DNA of 64,000 bases from NCBI GenBank assembly GCA_963806685.1, contig CAWDZB010000025.1, positions 1 through 64,000 on the forward strand, read 5' to 3'. Both the position numbers and the translations under genes were made by a program. Shown one piece after another: positions 41,429 to 52,995 of the stretch (positions are counted from its first letter, which is position 1; every line of letters begins with the position of its first letter). The stretch is from DDH964 sp963806685 (GTDB lineage: Bacteria > Desulfobacterota > Desulfuromonadia > Desulfuromonadales > DDH964). The notes under the pieces were generated by a model, which was given only the letters and a program-made list of their open reading frames with translations, was not told the origin of the DNA and searched no databases.

Positions 41429-43717
41429 CTATCGGCTTTTGGCGCTGAAGTCGCTGCCACTGATGTCGTAGCGGTTGAGCAGCCGATAGAAGGTGCGGCG
41501 TGGGATCCCGGCCCGCCGCGCAGCCTCGGAGACATTTCCGGATGTCTCCTGCAGGTAATGCTTGATCAGCCCCTTTTCCACCTGGCTGAGGTGCTTTTCC
41601 CGTTGGCCGCGGAAACCACCGGGAGCCTTGCCGGTACCTTTCTGTTCGGTCTCGATATTGAGCTCGGCGAAGACTACCGGGAGGTTGTCGAGACGAATGA
41701 TCTGGTCTTGGGTGAGGACCGCGGCACGTTCGATGATGTTTTGCAGCTCGCGGATGTTGCCCGGCCAGGGATAATTCTGCATCGCCTGAATGGCCCGCTC
41801 TTCGATGCCGATGATACTCTTGTTGACCCGCTGGCTGGCGCGGGCCAGGAAGTGCTCGATCAGGCTGCGCAGGGAATCGAGGCGGCTGCGTAGCGGCGGC
41901 ATGGTAATGGTAAAGACGTTGAGCCGGTAGAAGAGGTCTTCGCGGAACCATCCCTCGCGAACCCCGGTCTCGAGGTTCTTGTTGGTGGCGGCGATCAGGC
42001 GGACATCGACCTTGACTGCGGTATTGCCGCCGACCGGGCGGATTTCTCCTGAATCGAGGACGCGCAGCAGCTCCGCCTGGAGTTTAGGGGTGATGTCGCC
42101 GATTTCGTCGAGGAAGATGGTGCCGCCGTTGGCGGCCTCGAAGAGCCCCTTCTTGTCGGTAATCGCACCTGTGAAGGCGCCCTTCTTGTGGCCAAAAAGT
42201 TCGCTCTCAAGCAGGCTGTCCGTGAGGGTGGTGCAGTTGAGAGTGACCAGCGGCTTGTCGCTGCGGTGGCTCTGCTGGTGGATGGCGCGGGCAGTCAGCT
42301 CCTTGCCGGTGCCACTCTCGCCGCGGATCAGCACCGTCGTCTGGGTCGGGCCGACCTGGCGGACCAGCTTGAGAACCTCGGTGGTACCGGCGTCCTGGCC
42401 GATGATCGCCGGATCACCGAACTCCTGATCGAGGGCGCGACGGGCGAGTTCATATTTCTGGGCGAGACTGACCCGGTCCTCCTCGAGGCGCTTGAGGGAG
42501 AAGGGGAGGCACATGTTTTCCTCGGCCAGTCCCTGGTAGACGGCGACGGCGTGCTCGCGGCAGGTCTGGTAGCCGCAGCAACCGCAATTGAGCTCGTCCT
42601 GTTCGACAAACTTATTGGTGGACTGGAGGATTTTGCGGACGCTGTCGCCGCTTGGCAGGTCGAGGCGCTGGTATTTGTTTTTGAAACGACGGCGCAGGTC
42701 GGGCAGGTGCTTTTCCTGTAAATAATGGGGAGCGGTGAGGTACGGAACCTGGTCGCGCTGGAAATAGTCGATGACCAGGCTGCGTTTGGAAAAGGTTGTC
42801 AGACGATTGTTTTTTCCGGGGCCGCCGATGCAGCCTCCGGTACAAAAGCGCAGATCGACCACCTTGGGGTTGATGCGGCTGGCGGCGAGATCCTTGATAA
42901 TCTCCAGTACGTTTTCCTCTCCCTCGGTGGTGACGAAGTCGGGATCGAGGAATTCGGTACGGATGTCGAAAGCTTCGAAGGGGCCTCCGGAGATGGGAAA
43001 CAGGCGCCCCCTGCCGGCGGGTACCCCGTCGAAGTGGTTCTCGGGCAGGCGCGCCAGGTCGACCCCGCGATCCCGCAGCATCGCATTGAGTTCGCGGTAG
43101 GTGAGGACGACATCGATCGCCCCGGCGACTTCCTCGGCCTCGACCTCGAACTTGCCCGCAATGCAGGAGCTGATGTAGACCACCCGGGTCCTCGGTCCCC
43201 GCCGGGATTTGATGAAGCGGCCGATGGCTACCATCGGCGAGACGCTGTCCATGAGGTGCTTGAGTAGCTGCGGGTAGTGGCGTTCGATGAGATCGACAAT
43301 GGATGGACAGTGGGTGGAAATCAACGGCAGGCCGTTCGATTGTCCCTTGAGGCGTCCGTACTCCTTTCGGATCAGCTCGACCCCGCTGGCTCCTTCGTGG
43401 ACCTCGTCGAAGCCGAGGCGCTTGATGCCACTGGCCAGTTGGCCGGGCCGGACGTCATGGAAAAAGGCCGGGTAGGAGCAGCCGAGCACCGCGACCACCG
43501 GGTCTTTGCCGGCGATCAGCCGTTCGGTTTCCTCGATGCAGTCGGTGATCAGCTTGGCTTTCTGGGAGCAGACCCGGATGCACTTGCCGCACCCGATGCA
43601 GCGTTCGTGGATGACCTCGGCGTAATGCTGCTTCACCTTGACGGCCTTGACCGGGCAGTTGCGGACACAGGAATAACACTTGCGACAGTCTTCCCGAACC
43701 GTTTGAATCGGTCCCAT
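41429..43717 (-). CDS. Ferredoxin-[FeFe]-hydrogenase-like sensory sigma-54 activator
   Basis: A 762-residue fusion. Residues 11-50 hold two 4Fe-4S groups (CRKCYSCVRNC, CIGCGKCIRVC). Residues about 70-350 form an [FeFe]-hydrogenase catalytic-domain homologue: the four H-cluster cysteines are kept (Cys137 in STHCPSI, Cys185 in SSCIAGKFE, Cys292 and Cys296 in FCTGGCIGG), but His136 replaces the proton-relay Cys. A further Fe-S motif lies at Cys378-Cys403 (CGCCGYQTC...C). Then an AAA+ sigma-54 domain (Walker A GESGTGKE 466-473; intact GAFTGA 513-518) and a C-terminal Fis helix. It probably senses H2 or redox state and drives sigma-54 transcription. It has no receiver domain. Confidence 0.9.
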   Translation of the reverse strand: MGPIQTVREDCRKCYSCVRNCPVKAVKVKQHYAEVIHERCIGCGKCIRVCSQKAKLITDCIEETERLIAGKDPVVAVLGCSYPAFFHDVRPGQLASGIKRLGFDEVHEGASGVELIRKEYGRLKGQSNGLPLISTHCPSIVDLIERHYPQLLKHLMDSVSPMVAIGRFIKSRRGPRTRVVYISSCIAGKFEVEAEEVAGAIDVVLTYRELNAMLRDRGVDLARLPENHFDGVPAGRGRLFPISGGPFEAFDIRTEFLDPDFVTTEGEENVLEIIKDLAASRINPKVVDLRFCTGGCIGGPGKNNRLTTFSKRSLVIDYFQRDQVPYLTAPHYLQEKHLPDLRRRFKNKYQRLDLPSGDSVRKILQSTNKFVEQDELNCGCCGYQTCREHAVAVYQGLAEENMCLPFSLKRLEEDRVSLAQKYELARRALDQEFGDPAIIGQDAGTTEVLKLVRQVGPTQTTVLIRGESGTGKELTARAIHQQSHRSDKPLVTLNCTTLTDSLLESELFGHKKGAFTGAITDKKGLFEAANGGTIFLDEIGDITPKLQAELLRVLDSGEIRPVGGNTAVKVDVRLIAATNKNLETGVREGWFREDLFYRLNVFTITMPPLRSRLDSLRSLIEHFLARASQRVNKSIIGIEERAIQAMQNYPWPGNIRELQNIIERAAVLTQDQIIRLDNLPVVFAELNIETEQKGTGKAPGGFRGQREKHLSQVEKGLIKHYLQETSGNVSEAARRAGIPRRTFYRLLNRYDISGSDFSAKSR

Positions 43718-43858
43718 GGTTCATCTCCTGCAGATTACGGCATCTTTTGGACCTTGCGGCATTCGCGCTGTCGGTCGTTTGTGCCGAGGATGTCTCGTCT
43801 GGTATGCGGAATCTTCCTGATAAATAAAAAGAAATTCGGCGGGCAGCCGCGGGCCATT

Positions 43859-43883
43859 GTGCCAGTTGTGACACGCGATGTCA
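43859..43883. promoter_or_regulatory. Candidate operator C upstream of the H-cluster-like regulator
   Basis: GTGCCA-GTTG-TGACAC (43859-43874) matches sites A and B, and overlaps a second pair, TGACA-CGCGA-TGTCA (43869-43883). It lies about 140 bp upstream of the regulator's start, which suggests autoregulation. Confidence 0.55.
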
Positions 43884-43910
43884 ACGGCGAAGTGTGGTGC
43901 CAGAGGGGGC

Positions 43911-44900
43911 TCAGGGCCGGCGGAATTCCCCCACCTCCGAGCTGAAGAAGCAGGAGGCAAACTGGCCGCTCCCCTTGTCTTCCAAAGGCGGGACCTGCTC
44001 GGCACAAATGGGCCTGGCGTAGGGGCAGCGGGGATGAAAGGTGCACCCCGGGGGCGGGTCGATGGGGGAGGGGATTTCCCCTTGCAGCGGATGGTGGATG
44101 CGGTGTTTGCTGGGATCGGCGACCGGCACCGCATTGAGCAGGGCTTCGCTGTAGGGGTGGCGGGGATGGCGATAGAGGGCTGCGGCCGGGGCCAGTTCGA
44201 CGATGTGGCCGAGATACATCACCGCGACCCGATCGCTGAGGTGTTCGATCACCGAAAGGTCGTGGGCGATAAAGAGATAGGTAAGGCCGAATTGCTGCTG
44301 GATGTCCTGCAGCAGGTTAACGACCTGGGCCTGGATTGACAGGTCGAGGGCCGAGACCGGCTCGTCGGCGACGATCAGTTGTGGTCGCACCGCCAACGCT
44401 CGGGCGATGCCGATGCGTTGGCGCTGGCCGCCGGAAAACTCGTGAGGATACCGGTCGAGGTGCTCGACACCAAGACCGACGGTATTGAGGAGCCGAACCA
44501 CCTCGGTCTGCAGTTTCGGACCCCTGGCAAGTCCGTGAATGAGCAGCGGTTCGCCGACGATCTGTCCGACCCGCATGCGCGGGTTGAGAGACGAGTAAGG
44601 ATCCTGGAAGATCATCTGGAGCTGCCGCCGCAACGGCCGCAGGCGGCGCTGGGGCAGACCCAGCAGGTCCTCGCCGGCAAAGTGCACCTCGCCGCTGTCG
44701 GCTTCAATCAGGCGCAACAGCAACTTGCCGGTCGTCGACTTGCCGCACCCCGATTCACCGACCAGGCCCAGGGTTTCCCCGGGGAAGAGATCGAAGGAGA
44801 TGCCGTCCACCGCCACCAGCCGTTGGGACCGGGCACCGGGCGTCTGGCCGCTGACCGCGAAGGTCTTGCGCAGATTGCGGACCGACAGGAGCGGTTCCAT
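43911..44900 (-). CDS. Oligopeptide/dipeptide ABC transporter ATPase, OppF/DppF type
   Basis: The 329-residue nucleotide-binding subunit has Walker A GESGCGKST, Q-loop (QMIFQDPYSSLNPRM), signature EFSGGQRQRIGIA, Walker B LIVADEPVSALD, and the C-terminal oligo/dipeptide extension with conserved cysteines (CTFHPRCPYARPIC), typical of OppF-type proteins. It starts 3 bp after the OppD-type gene. No permease or binding-protein gene is within reach here, so the pair must work with a partner encoded elsewhere or downstream. Confidence 0.92.
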   Translation of the reverse strand: MEPLLSVRNLRKTFAVSGQTPGARSQRLVAVDGISFDLFPGETLGLVGESGCGKSTTGKLLLRLIEADSGEVHFAGEDLLGLPQRRLRPLRRQLQMIFQDPYSSLNPRMRVGQIVGEPLLIHGLARGPKLQTEVVRLLNTVGLGVEHLDRYPHEFSGGQRQRIGIARALAVRPQLIVADEPVSALDLSIQAQVVNLLQDIQQQFGLTYLFIAHDLSVIEHLSDRVAVMYLGHIVELAPAAALYRHPRHPYSEALLNAVPVADPSKHRIHHPLQGEIPSPIDPPPGCTFHPRCPYARPICAEQVPPLEDKGSGQFASCFFSSEVGEFRRP

Positions 44901-44903
44901 CGT

Positions 44904-45863
44904 CTAGCCCTCCTGCCAGCAACGCACGAAGTGCCCCTGGCCCCGCTCGACCAGCGGCGGCATGCGTGAGCCGCAAGGCGCGAAGGGGGTCGGGCAACGG
45001 TCCAGGAAGGAGCAGCCCGCAGGGAGGTCACCCACTGCCGGCACCTGGCCCTCGATAGGGGTCAGCCGTCGCCGTTTCTCTCCGAGCCGCGGGATGCAGG
45101 CGAGCAGACCGCGGGTGTAGGGGTGGAGGGGGTTGGCAAAAAGTTCCTCGACGGTCGCGTATTCGAGGATCAGCCCGGCGTACATGATGGCCACCCGGTC
45201 GGCGTTCTCTGCGACCACCCCGAGATCGTGACTGATGAGCAGGGTCGCCATCTCCCGTTCCCGGCGCAGGCGGTCGAGGAGCTCGAGAATCTGCGCCTGG
45301 ATGGTGACGTCGAGGGCTGTGGTTGGTTCGTCGGCAATGAGCAGCCGAGGATCGCAGGCCAGCGCCATGGCGATCATCACCCGCTGGCGCATGCCCCCGG
45401 AGAGCTGGTGGGGATATTCCCGGGTCCGCCGGCTGGCTTCGGGGATGCCGACCTGGTGCAGCAGGTCGGCGGCGGCGGCCAAGGCCTCTTTCTCCGGCAG
45501 TCCGTTGTGCAGGGTCAGTACTTCGGCAATCTGGTCGCCGACGCGGAAGACCGGGTTGAGGGCGGTCATCGGCTCCTGGAAAACCATCGCGATCTGGTTG
45601 CCGCGGACCCGGCGCATCTCCGGCTCGGGCAGGCGCAGCAGATCCTCTCCGGCAAAGACTACTTCCCCTTCTACCACTCGACCTGGTTCGGGGACCAGGC
45701 GCAGCAGCGACAGGGCGGTCATCGATTTGCCGCATCCCGATTCACCGACCAGGGCCAGGGTTTGGCCGGCGGCGATGGAGAAATCGATTCCGCCCACCGC
45801 CTTGACCAAGCCGCCACGGGTGAAAAAGTAGGTTTTCAGGTTGCGAACGTCGAGCAGCGCCAA
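44904..45863 (-). CDS. Oligopeptide/dipeptide ABC transporter ATPase, OppD/DppD type
   Basis: The 319-residue ATPase has Walker A GESGCGKSMT, the QIAMVFQEPMTALNPVF Q-loop, the signature LSGGMRQRVMIAMAL, Walker B LLIADEPTTALD and the C-terminal Cys-rich extension (CSFLDRCPTPFAPCG). Together with the following gene it forms the usual two-ATPase pair of a nickel or peptide importer. The upstream gap (45864-46106) separates it from the divergent tex gene. Confidence 0.92.
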   Translation of the reverse strand: MALLDVRNLKTYFFTRGGLVKAVGGIDFSIAAGQTLALVGESGCGKSMTALSLLRLVPEPGRVVEGEVVFAGEDLLRLPEPEMRRVRGNQIAMVFQEPMTALNPVFRVGDQIAEVLTLHNGLPEKEALAAAADLLHQVGIPEASRRTREYPHQLSGGMRQRVMIAMALACDPRLLIADEPTTALDVTIQAQILELLDRLRREREMATLLISHDLGVVAENADRVAIMYAGLILEYATVEELFANPLHPYTRGLLACIPRLGEKRRRLTPIEGQVPAVGDLPAGCSFLDRCPTPFAPCGSRMPPLVERGQGHFVRCWQEG

Positions 45864-46106
45864 GGGTGGGACCTGTACGGAAGTTCGGGCGTCGGATACC
45901 GCAGCCGGTTAAAGATCGCGGAAAAAATGCATCTCTCACGGGGGCGCGGATAACTTGGTGGAAAACGGGTGAGAGCCGCTTTTAAAGGGTGCTCCAATCT
46001 ACCCGGAATTCCCTCGCCGGTCAAGGATTGCCGAGGCTTCTCATTCCCTGCCCGGCATGCTATCATCCGCGCTCTTCGCCAACCCGCCACGAGGTGATCG
46101 CAGACC

Positions 46107-48398
<2,292 letters not shown>

Positions 48399-48422
48399 GT
48401 ATCGGTTTCATCGGTGCGGTTT

Positions 48423-48529
48423 CCCCTCTCCCCCGGGGAGAGGGTGCCCGAAGGGCGGGTGAGGGGTGTCTCTGCTCGACCAATCGCACATTCCCCCTCA
48501 CCCCGACCCTCTCCCTCAGGGAGAGGGGG
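48423..48529. repeat. REP-like inverted repeat pair
   Basis: A hairpin of CCCTCTCCCC-CGGGGAGAGGG (48424-48444) and a second of CCCTCTCCC-TCA-GGGAGAGGG (48507-48527) flank inverted GGGTGAGGGG (48456-48465) and CCCCTCACCC (48493-48502) units. This is the common intergenic hairpin-pair type found in many proteobacteria, here between tex and the PHP gene. It could limit readthrough or bind nucleoid proteins. Confidence 0.75.
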
Positions 48530-48545
48530 CTGCTAAGCGAAAGGC

Positions 48546-49433
48546 ATGTCGAAAGCGATGACCAAGCTCGTCGATCTCCATCTCCACTCCACCTGCTCCG
48601 ACGGCCTCTACCCGCCGGCGGAGGTGGTACGCCTGGCCGCCGCGGCGGGCCTATCCGCCATCGCCCTGTGCGATCACGACAACGTCGACGGCATCGACGC
48701 GGCGCTCGCCGCCGGGGTCGAGCATGGCGTCGAGGTTCTTTCCGGAGTCGAGCTATCGACGGTGTGGAAATCCCATGCCGATCTGCACCTGCTCGGCTAC
48801 GGCTTCGACCATCGCGATTCGGAATTGACCGCCAGCCTCGCCGAGTTTCGGGCTTTCCGCGAGGGGCGCAACGAGCGGATCGTGGCGCGGATCAACGAGA
48901 AGCTGGCCGCCGAGGGGCGCGCCCCAATCGCCTTCGAAGCGGTCCTGGCCCGCGCCCGCGGCACGGTCGGCCGGCCGCACATCGCCCAGGAGCTGATCGC
49001 CCACGGCTACGTGAAGAACACCGAGGAGGCCTTTACCCGCTTCCTCGTCCCCTGCAACGTGGAAAAGCGCTTCTTCCCCTTCGACGAGGCGATCGACCTG
49101 GTCCACCGTGCCGGCGGGGTGGCGGTGCTCGCCCATCCCCCCTTCATCACCGCCGATCGCAAGGTGCTCGGCGCTCTTCTCGACACCTTCGTCACCCTCG
49201 GCCTCGACGGCGTCGAAGCCTGGAACAGCGGCGCCAGCCGCCACGACATCGAGTGGTACATCACCCTCGCCCGGCGCCGCGGCCTGCTGGTCACCGGCGG
49301 CTCCGACTTCCATGGCAGCGAGGAGGGGGCGGTGAAAATGGGCAGCGGTCGCGGCCAGCTGCGTATCCCCTACGCCTGTGTCGAAGAGCTGCATGCCGCC
49401 CTCGCCGCGCGCCGCCAGAAAGCCGCCCGATGA
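48546..49433 (+). CDS. PHP-domain phosphoesterase (YciV/TrpH-type)
   Basis: A metal-dependent phosphatase of the PHP family; E. coli YciV acts on nucleoside 3',5'-bisphosphates and RNA 5' ends. The 295-residue product has the HxH motif (DLHLHSTCSDG), LCDHDNVDG, the TVGRPHIAQELI segment, AVLAHPPF and VTGGSDFHG. Start is ATG 48546, or possibly the ATG at 48558 (MTKLVDLHLH). Its stop overlaps rlmKL by 4 bp, so the two are coupled. Confidence 0.9.
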   Translation: MSKAMTKLVDLHLHSTCSDGLYPPAEVVRLAAAAGLSAIALCDHDNVDGIDAALAAGVEHGVEVLSGVELSTVWKSHADLHLLGYGFDHRDSELTASLAEFRAFREGRNERIVARINEKLAAEGRAPIAFEAVLARARGTVGRPHIAQELIAHGYVKNTEEAFTRFLVPCNVEKRFFPFDEAIDLVHRAGGVAVLAHPPFITADRKVLGALLDTFVTLGLDGVEAWNSGASRHDIEWYITLARRRGLLVTGGSDFHGSEEGAVKMGSGRGQLRIPYACVEELHAALAARRQKAAR

Positions 49434-51562
49434 GTCTGAACTTCTTCGCTACCGCCCCGGCTGGGCTCGAGGAGCTTCTCGCCGCCGAGCTGAGCGCCCT
49501 CGGCGCCACCGAGGTCCGCGCCAGCCACGGCGGGGTTGCCTTTGCCGGGCCGCTCGCCGCCGGCTACCGCGCCTGCCTCTGGTCGCGGCTGGCGAGCCGC
49601 ATTCTGCTCCCCCTGGCGAACTTTCCCGCCCCCGACCCTGAGGCTCTCTACGCTGCGGCCGTGGCGATCCCCTGGGAGAAGCACCTGGCGGCGGAGGGAA
49701 CCCTGGCGGTTGACGCGGTGGTCGCCGCCTCGGCCATCTCCCATTCCCGCTACGCCGCCCTCAAGGTCAAGGATGCGGTGGTCGACCGCTTCCGCGAGTT
49801 GACCGGCACGCGCCCGTCGGTCGACACCGCCCGTCCCGATCTGCGCCTCAACCTCTACCTGTTTCGCGACCAGGCGACCCTCGCCATCGATCTTTCCGGG
49901 GAGAGCCTGCACCGCCGCGGCTACCGCATCGAGGGGGCGGCGGCGCCGCTCAAGGAGAACCTCGCCGCGGCGTTGCTGTTGCGTGCCGGCTGGCCGGCCA
50001 TCGCCGCTGCCGGCGGTGCCCTGGTCGATCCCCTGTGCGGCTCGGGCACGCTGCTGCTGGAAGGGGCACTCCTCGCCGCGGATATCGCGCCCGGTCTTTC
50101 GCGGGATTTCTTCGGCTTCCTGCGCTGGCCGAGGCACGACCCGGCGCTATGGGAGGAACTCCTGGAAGAAGCACGGCAACGGCGGGAGGCGGGGCTGGAG
50201 CAGCTGCCACCCCTGTTCGGGTTCGATGCCGACCCGGCGGCGCTGCGGGCGGCACAGGGGAACGCCGAGCGCCTCGGGCTGGGAAGACGGATTCGTTTCG
50301 AGCGCCGCGACCTGGCGCAGCTGGCCAATCCGCTGCCGAAGGCGGCGCCGGGACTGGTCATCGCCAATCCCCCCTACGGCGAGCGCCTCGGCGAGGTGGC
50401 CAAGCTCGAAGGGCTCTATGCCACCCTCGGCGAGCGGCTGCGCGAGGGATTCCCCGGCTGGAAGGCGGCGATTTTCACCGGCAACCCCGAACTCGGCCGG
50501 GCCATCGGCCTGCGCGCCCGGCGCAGCCACGCCTTCTTCAACGGTCCGCTCAAGTGCCAGCTGCTCCATTTCGACCTCTACCCCGCGGAGAGGGGGCAGG
50601 CCGGCGCGGCGGCCCGGCCGCTCAGCGAAGGGGCGCAGATGGTCGCCAACCGGCTACGGAAGAACCTCAAGAACCTGGGGCGCTGGGCGCGCCGCGAGGG
50701 GGTGAGCTGTTACCGCCTCTACGATGCCGACCTCCCCGAATACGCGGTGGCCGTCGATCTCTACGGCGAGCTGGTCCACGTCCAGGAGTACGCGCCGCCC
50801 AAGAGCATCGATCCCCACCAGGCCAAGGTGCGCCTGCGCGAGGCCCTGGCTGCGGTGCGCGCGGTGCTTGAGGTCCCCCGCGACCAGGTCTTTCTTAAAA
50901 TCCGCCAGCAGCAAAAAGGGAAGGAACAGTACCGCAAGCTCGCCGCCTCCGGCGAGTTCCACGAGGTGCGCGAGGGAGAGTGCCGGCTGCTGGTCAACCT
51001 GCGTGACTACCTCGACACCGGCCTCTTTCTTGACCATCGCCCGACTCGGCAGCTCCTCGGTGATTTGGTCGCCGGCCGGGATTTTCTCAACCTCTTCGCC
51101 TACACCGGCACCGCTACCGTGCACGCCGCCCTGGGCGGGGCGGCCTCGACCACCAGCGTCGACCTCTCCCGCACCTACCTCGACTGGGCACGCCGCAACC
51201 TGGAACTCAATGGCATCGGCGGGCCCCGCCACCGTCTGCTGCAGGCCGACTGCCGCGAGTGGTTGGCGGCCGAGACGCGCCGCTACGGGCTGATCTTTCT
51301 CGATCCGCCGACCTTTTCCAATTCCAAGCGGATGGACGGCACCTTCGACGTGCAACGCGACCACGTCGACCTGCTGCTGGCCGCGGCAGCCCTGCTGGAC
51401 GACGACGGCATGCTGATCTTCTCCACCAACCATCGCCAGTTTCGCCTCGACCGGGAAGCATTGGCCGGGCTGGCCGTCGAAGAGATCAGCCGTCAGACCA
51501 TCCCTCCCGATTTTGCGCGCAATCCCCGCATTCACCTGTGTTGGAAAATAACCCGCCGCTGA
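49430..51562 (+). CDS. rlmKL: Fused 23S rRNA methyltransferase RlmL-RlmK
   Basis: Bifunctional enzyme modifying G2445 and G2069 of 23S rRNA in E. coli. The 710-residue protein has an N-terminal THUMP region, an RlmL methyltransferase (DPLCGSGTLLLEGALLA; catalytic NPPYGER near residue 314) and a C-terminal RlmK methyltransferase (NLFAYTGTATVHAALGG; DPPTFSNSKRM). The ATG at 49430 overlaps the upstream stop, giving translation coupling. Confidence 0.95.
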   Translation: MSLNFFATAPAGLEELLAAELSALGATEVRASHGGVAFAGPLAAGYRACLWSRLASRILLPLANFPAPDPEALYAAAVAIPWEKHLAAEGTLAVDAVVAASAISHSRYAALKVKDAVVDRFRELTGTRPSVDTARPDLRLNLYLFRDQATLAIDLSGESLHRRGYRIEGAAAPLKENLAAALLLRAGWPAIAAAGGALVDPLCGSGTLLLEGALLAADIAPGLSRDFFGFLRWPRHDPALWEELLEEARQRREAGLEQLPPLFGFDADPAALRAAQGNAERLGLGRRIRFERRDLAQLANPLPKAAPGLVIANPPYGERLGEVAKLEGLYATLGERLREGFPGWKAAIFTGNPELGRAIGLRARRSHAFFNGPLKCQLLHFDLYPAERGQAGAAARPLSEGAQMVANRLRKNLKNLGRWARREGVSCYRLYDADLPEYAVAVDLYGELVHVQEYAPPKSIDPHQAKVRLREALAAVRAVLEVPRDQVFLKIRQQQKGKEQYRKLAASGEFHEVREGECRLLVNLRDYLDTGLFLDHRPTRQLLGDLVAGRDFLNLFAYTGTATVHAALGGAASTTSVDLSRTYLDWARRNLELNGIGGPRHRLLQADCREWLAAETRRYGLIFLDPPTFSNSKRMDGTFDVQRDHVDLLLAAAALLDDDGMLIFSTNHRQFRLDREALAGLAVEEISRQTIPPDFARNPRIHLCWKITRR

Positions 51563-51655
51563 GTGCCGTAGGAAAAAACGGCTGACGCCAGGATATCTGC
51601 TATTCTTTTGGGAACTTGCCGGTGAGCGGCAGGTTCAGGTTTGAAGAAGGGAAGC

Positions 51656-52897
51656 ATGGCGGTCGAGGTCAATAGGCGCATTATTCCCCAGAGCATAAGC
51701 CTGCTGCTGCGACGAATGATCATTGCCGCCAGCTTCTCGATAGTAATTATCATGGTCGGTGGCGGCTACGGCATCTACCGGATCTATTCCAACCACATCC
51801 TGCACGACGCGGAGGAGGACGCTGTCCATCTCACCGAAGTGCTGATTCAGGGCCAGCACGACCTCCTGTTCGCCCGCGGGGAGAATGGCCGCCCCCGTCT
51901 TTTCATCGACCCTGCGAACCGCACGCTTCTCGAACAAGACCTGCGGCAGTTTTTGCACCCCTTCCGGATCGCCAAGGTCAAGATCTACGACGTTTCGGGC
52001 AGGATCCTCTTCAGCACCGAACCCAACCTCACCGGAGAGGTCGACCACGATAATTTCAGGCTGCAGAGGGCCCTGCGGGGGCAGATCGATTCCCACCTGG
52101 AAAAAAAGGATGCCCTGCGCGACCTGGCGGACGAACGAAAACTGGACGTCGACGTCGTCGAATGCTATGTGCCGATCCATTTCGAGAATGCCGTTGTCGG
52201 CAGCTTCGAGGTCTACGCTGACGTCACCCGCTATCGCCACGAGATCGTCACCACCGTTGCCGACTCGGTCCTGATCCTCGGCAGCATTCTGCTCACTGTC
52301 TTCGGAATTTTCTTCTTCTTCGTTAAGGCTGCTGCCCAAAGGGTAACCGATGCCCAGCAGCAATTGCACACCCTGGCCACTACCGACGCCCTGACCGGCG
52401 CCTTCAACCGCGGCACTATCCTTGCCCATGCCCGCGAGGAGATCTCCCGCATCGAACGGCGCCGCCTGCTGAAAAATGACTACACCCTGAGCTTTATCCT
52501 CCTTGACATCGACCACTTCAAGCAGATCAACGATACCTATGGCCACCTGGTGGGAGACAAGGTGCTGGAGGAGATGATCCAGCGGGTGCGGGAGGCGGCG
52601 CGTGACTACGATCTCATCGGCCGCTTCGGAGGCGAGGAATTTCTGCTGATCCTGCCCGATTCCGGTTTCGAGGGGGCGGTTGCGGCTGCCGAGCGGGTGT
52701 GCCAGGCCGTCGGTTCTTGCCCTTTTGCAATAAACGCGGGGGACATCCAGGTTACTGTCAGCCTTGGCGTGGCGACCTCCCGCCCCGGCGAGCAGAACCT
52801 CGACGAGGTGCTGCAGCGCGCCGATGCCGGACTCTACCGAGCCAAGGCCGAAGGGCGAAACCGGGTAGCCTGGATCGAACCGCGGCCGGTCATTTGA
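51656..52897 (+). CDS. Membrane diguanylate cyclase (GGDEF)
   Basis: Makes c-di-GMP from two GTP. The 413-residue protein has helix 1 (about residues 20-42), a periplasmic domain of about 170 residues, helix 2 (about 205-225), and a GGDEF domain starting near TTDALTGAFNRG. The active site is GGEEF (in GRFGGEEFLLIL) and the RxxD inhibitory site (RDYD) lies five residues before it, so feedback control is likely. ATG 51656 has GAAGGGA just upstream. Confidence 0.93.
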   Translation: MAVEVNRRIIPQSISLLLRRMIIAASFSIVIIMVGGGYGIYRIYSNHILHDAEEDAVHLTEVLIQGQHDLLFARGENGRPRLFIDPANRTLLEQDLRQFLHPFRIAKVKIYDVSGRILFSTEPNLTGEVDHDNFRLQRALRGQIDSHLEKKDALRDLADERKLDVDVVECYVPIHFENAVVGSFEVYADVTRYRHEIVTTVADSVLILGSILLTVFGIFFFFVKAAAQRVTDAQQQLHTLATTDALTGAFNRGTILAHAREEISRIERRRLLKNDYTLSFILLDIDHFKQINDTYGHLVGDKVLEEMIQRVREAARDYDLIGRFGGEEFLLILPDSGFEGAVAAAERVCQAVGSCPFAINAGDIQVTVSLGVATSRPGEQNLDEVLQRADAGLYRAKAEGRNRVAWIEPRPVI

Positions 52898-52995
52898 TGG
52901 CATCGGCCGCCGTCGTTTTCCTGCTCATTTTTGCTATGATGGAAACAGGTGGGATACAACGACGCGGCCGGTATAGCCGTTGGAAAGGGGGCAGC

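Noticed and set aside
48668..49429. Upstream extension of the rlmKL open frame
   Set aside because: It overlaps the PHP gene in another frame; the ATG at 49430 gives the normal RlmL N-terminus.
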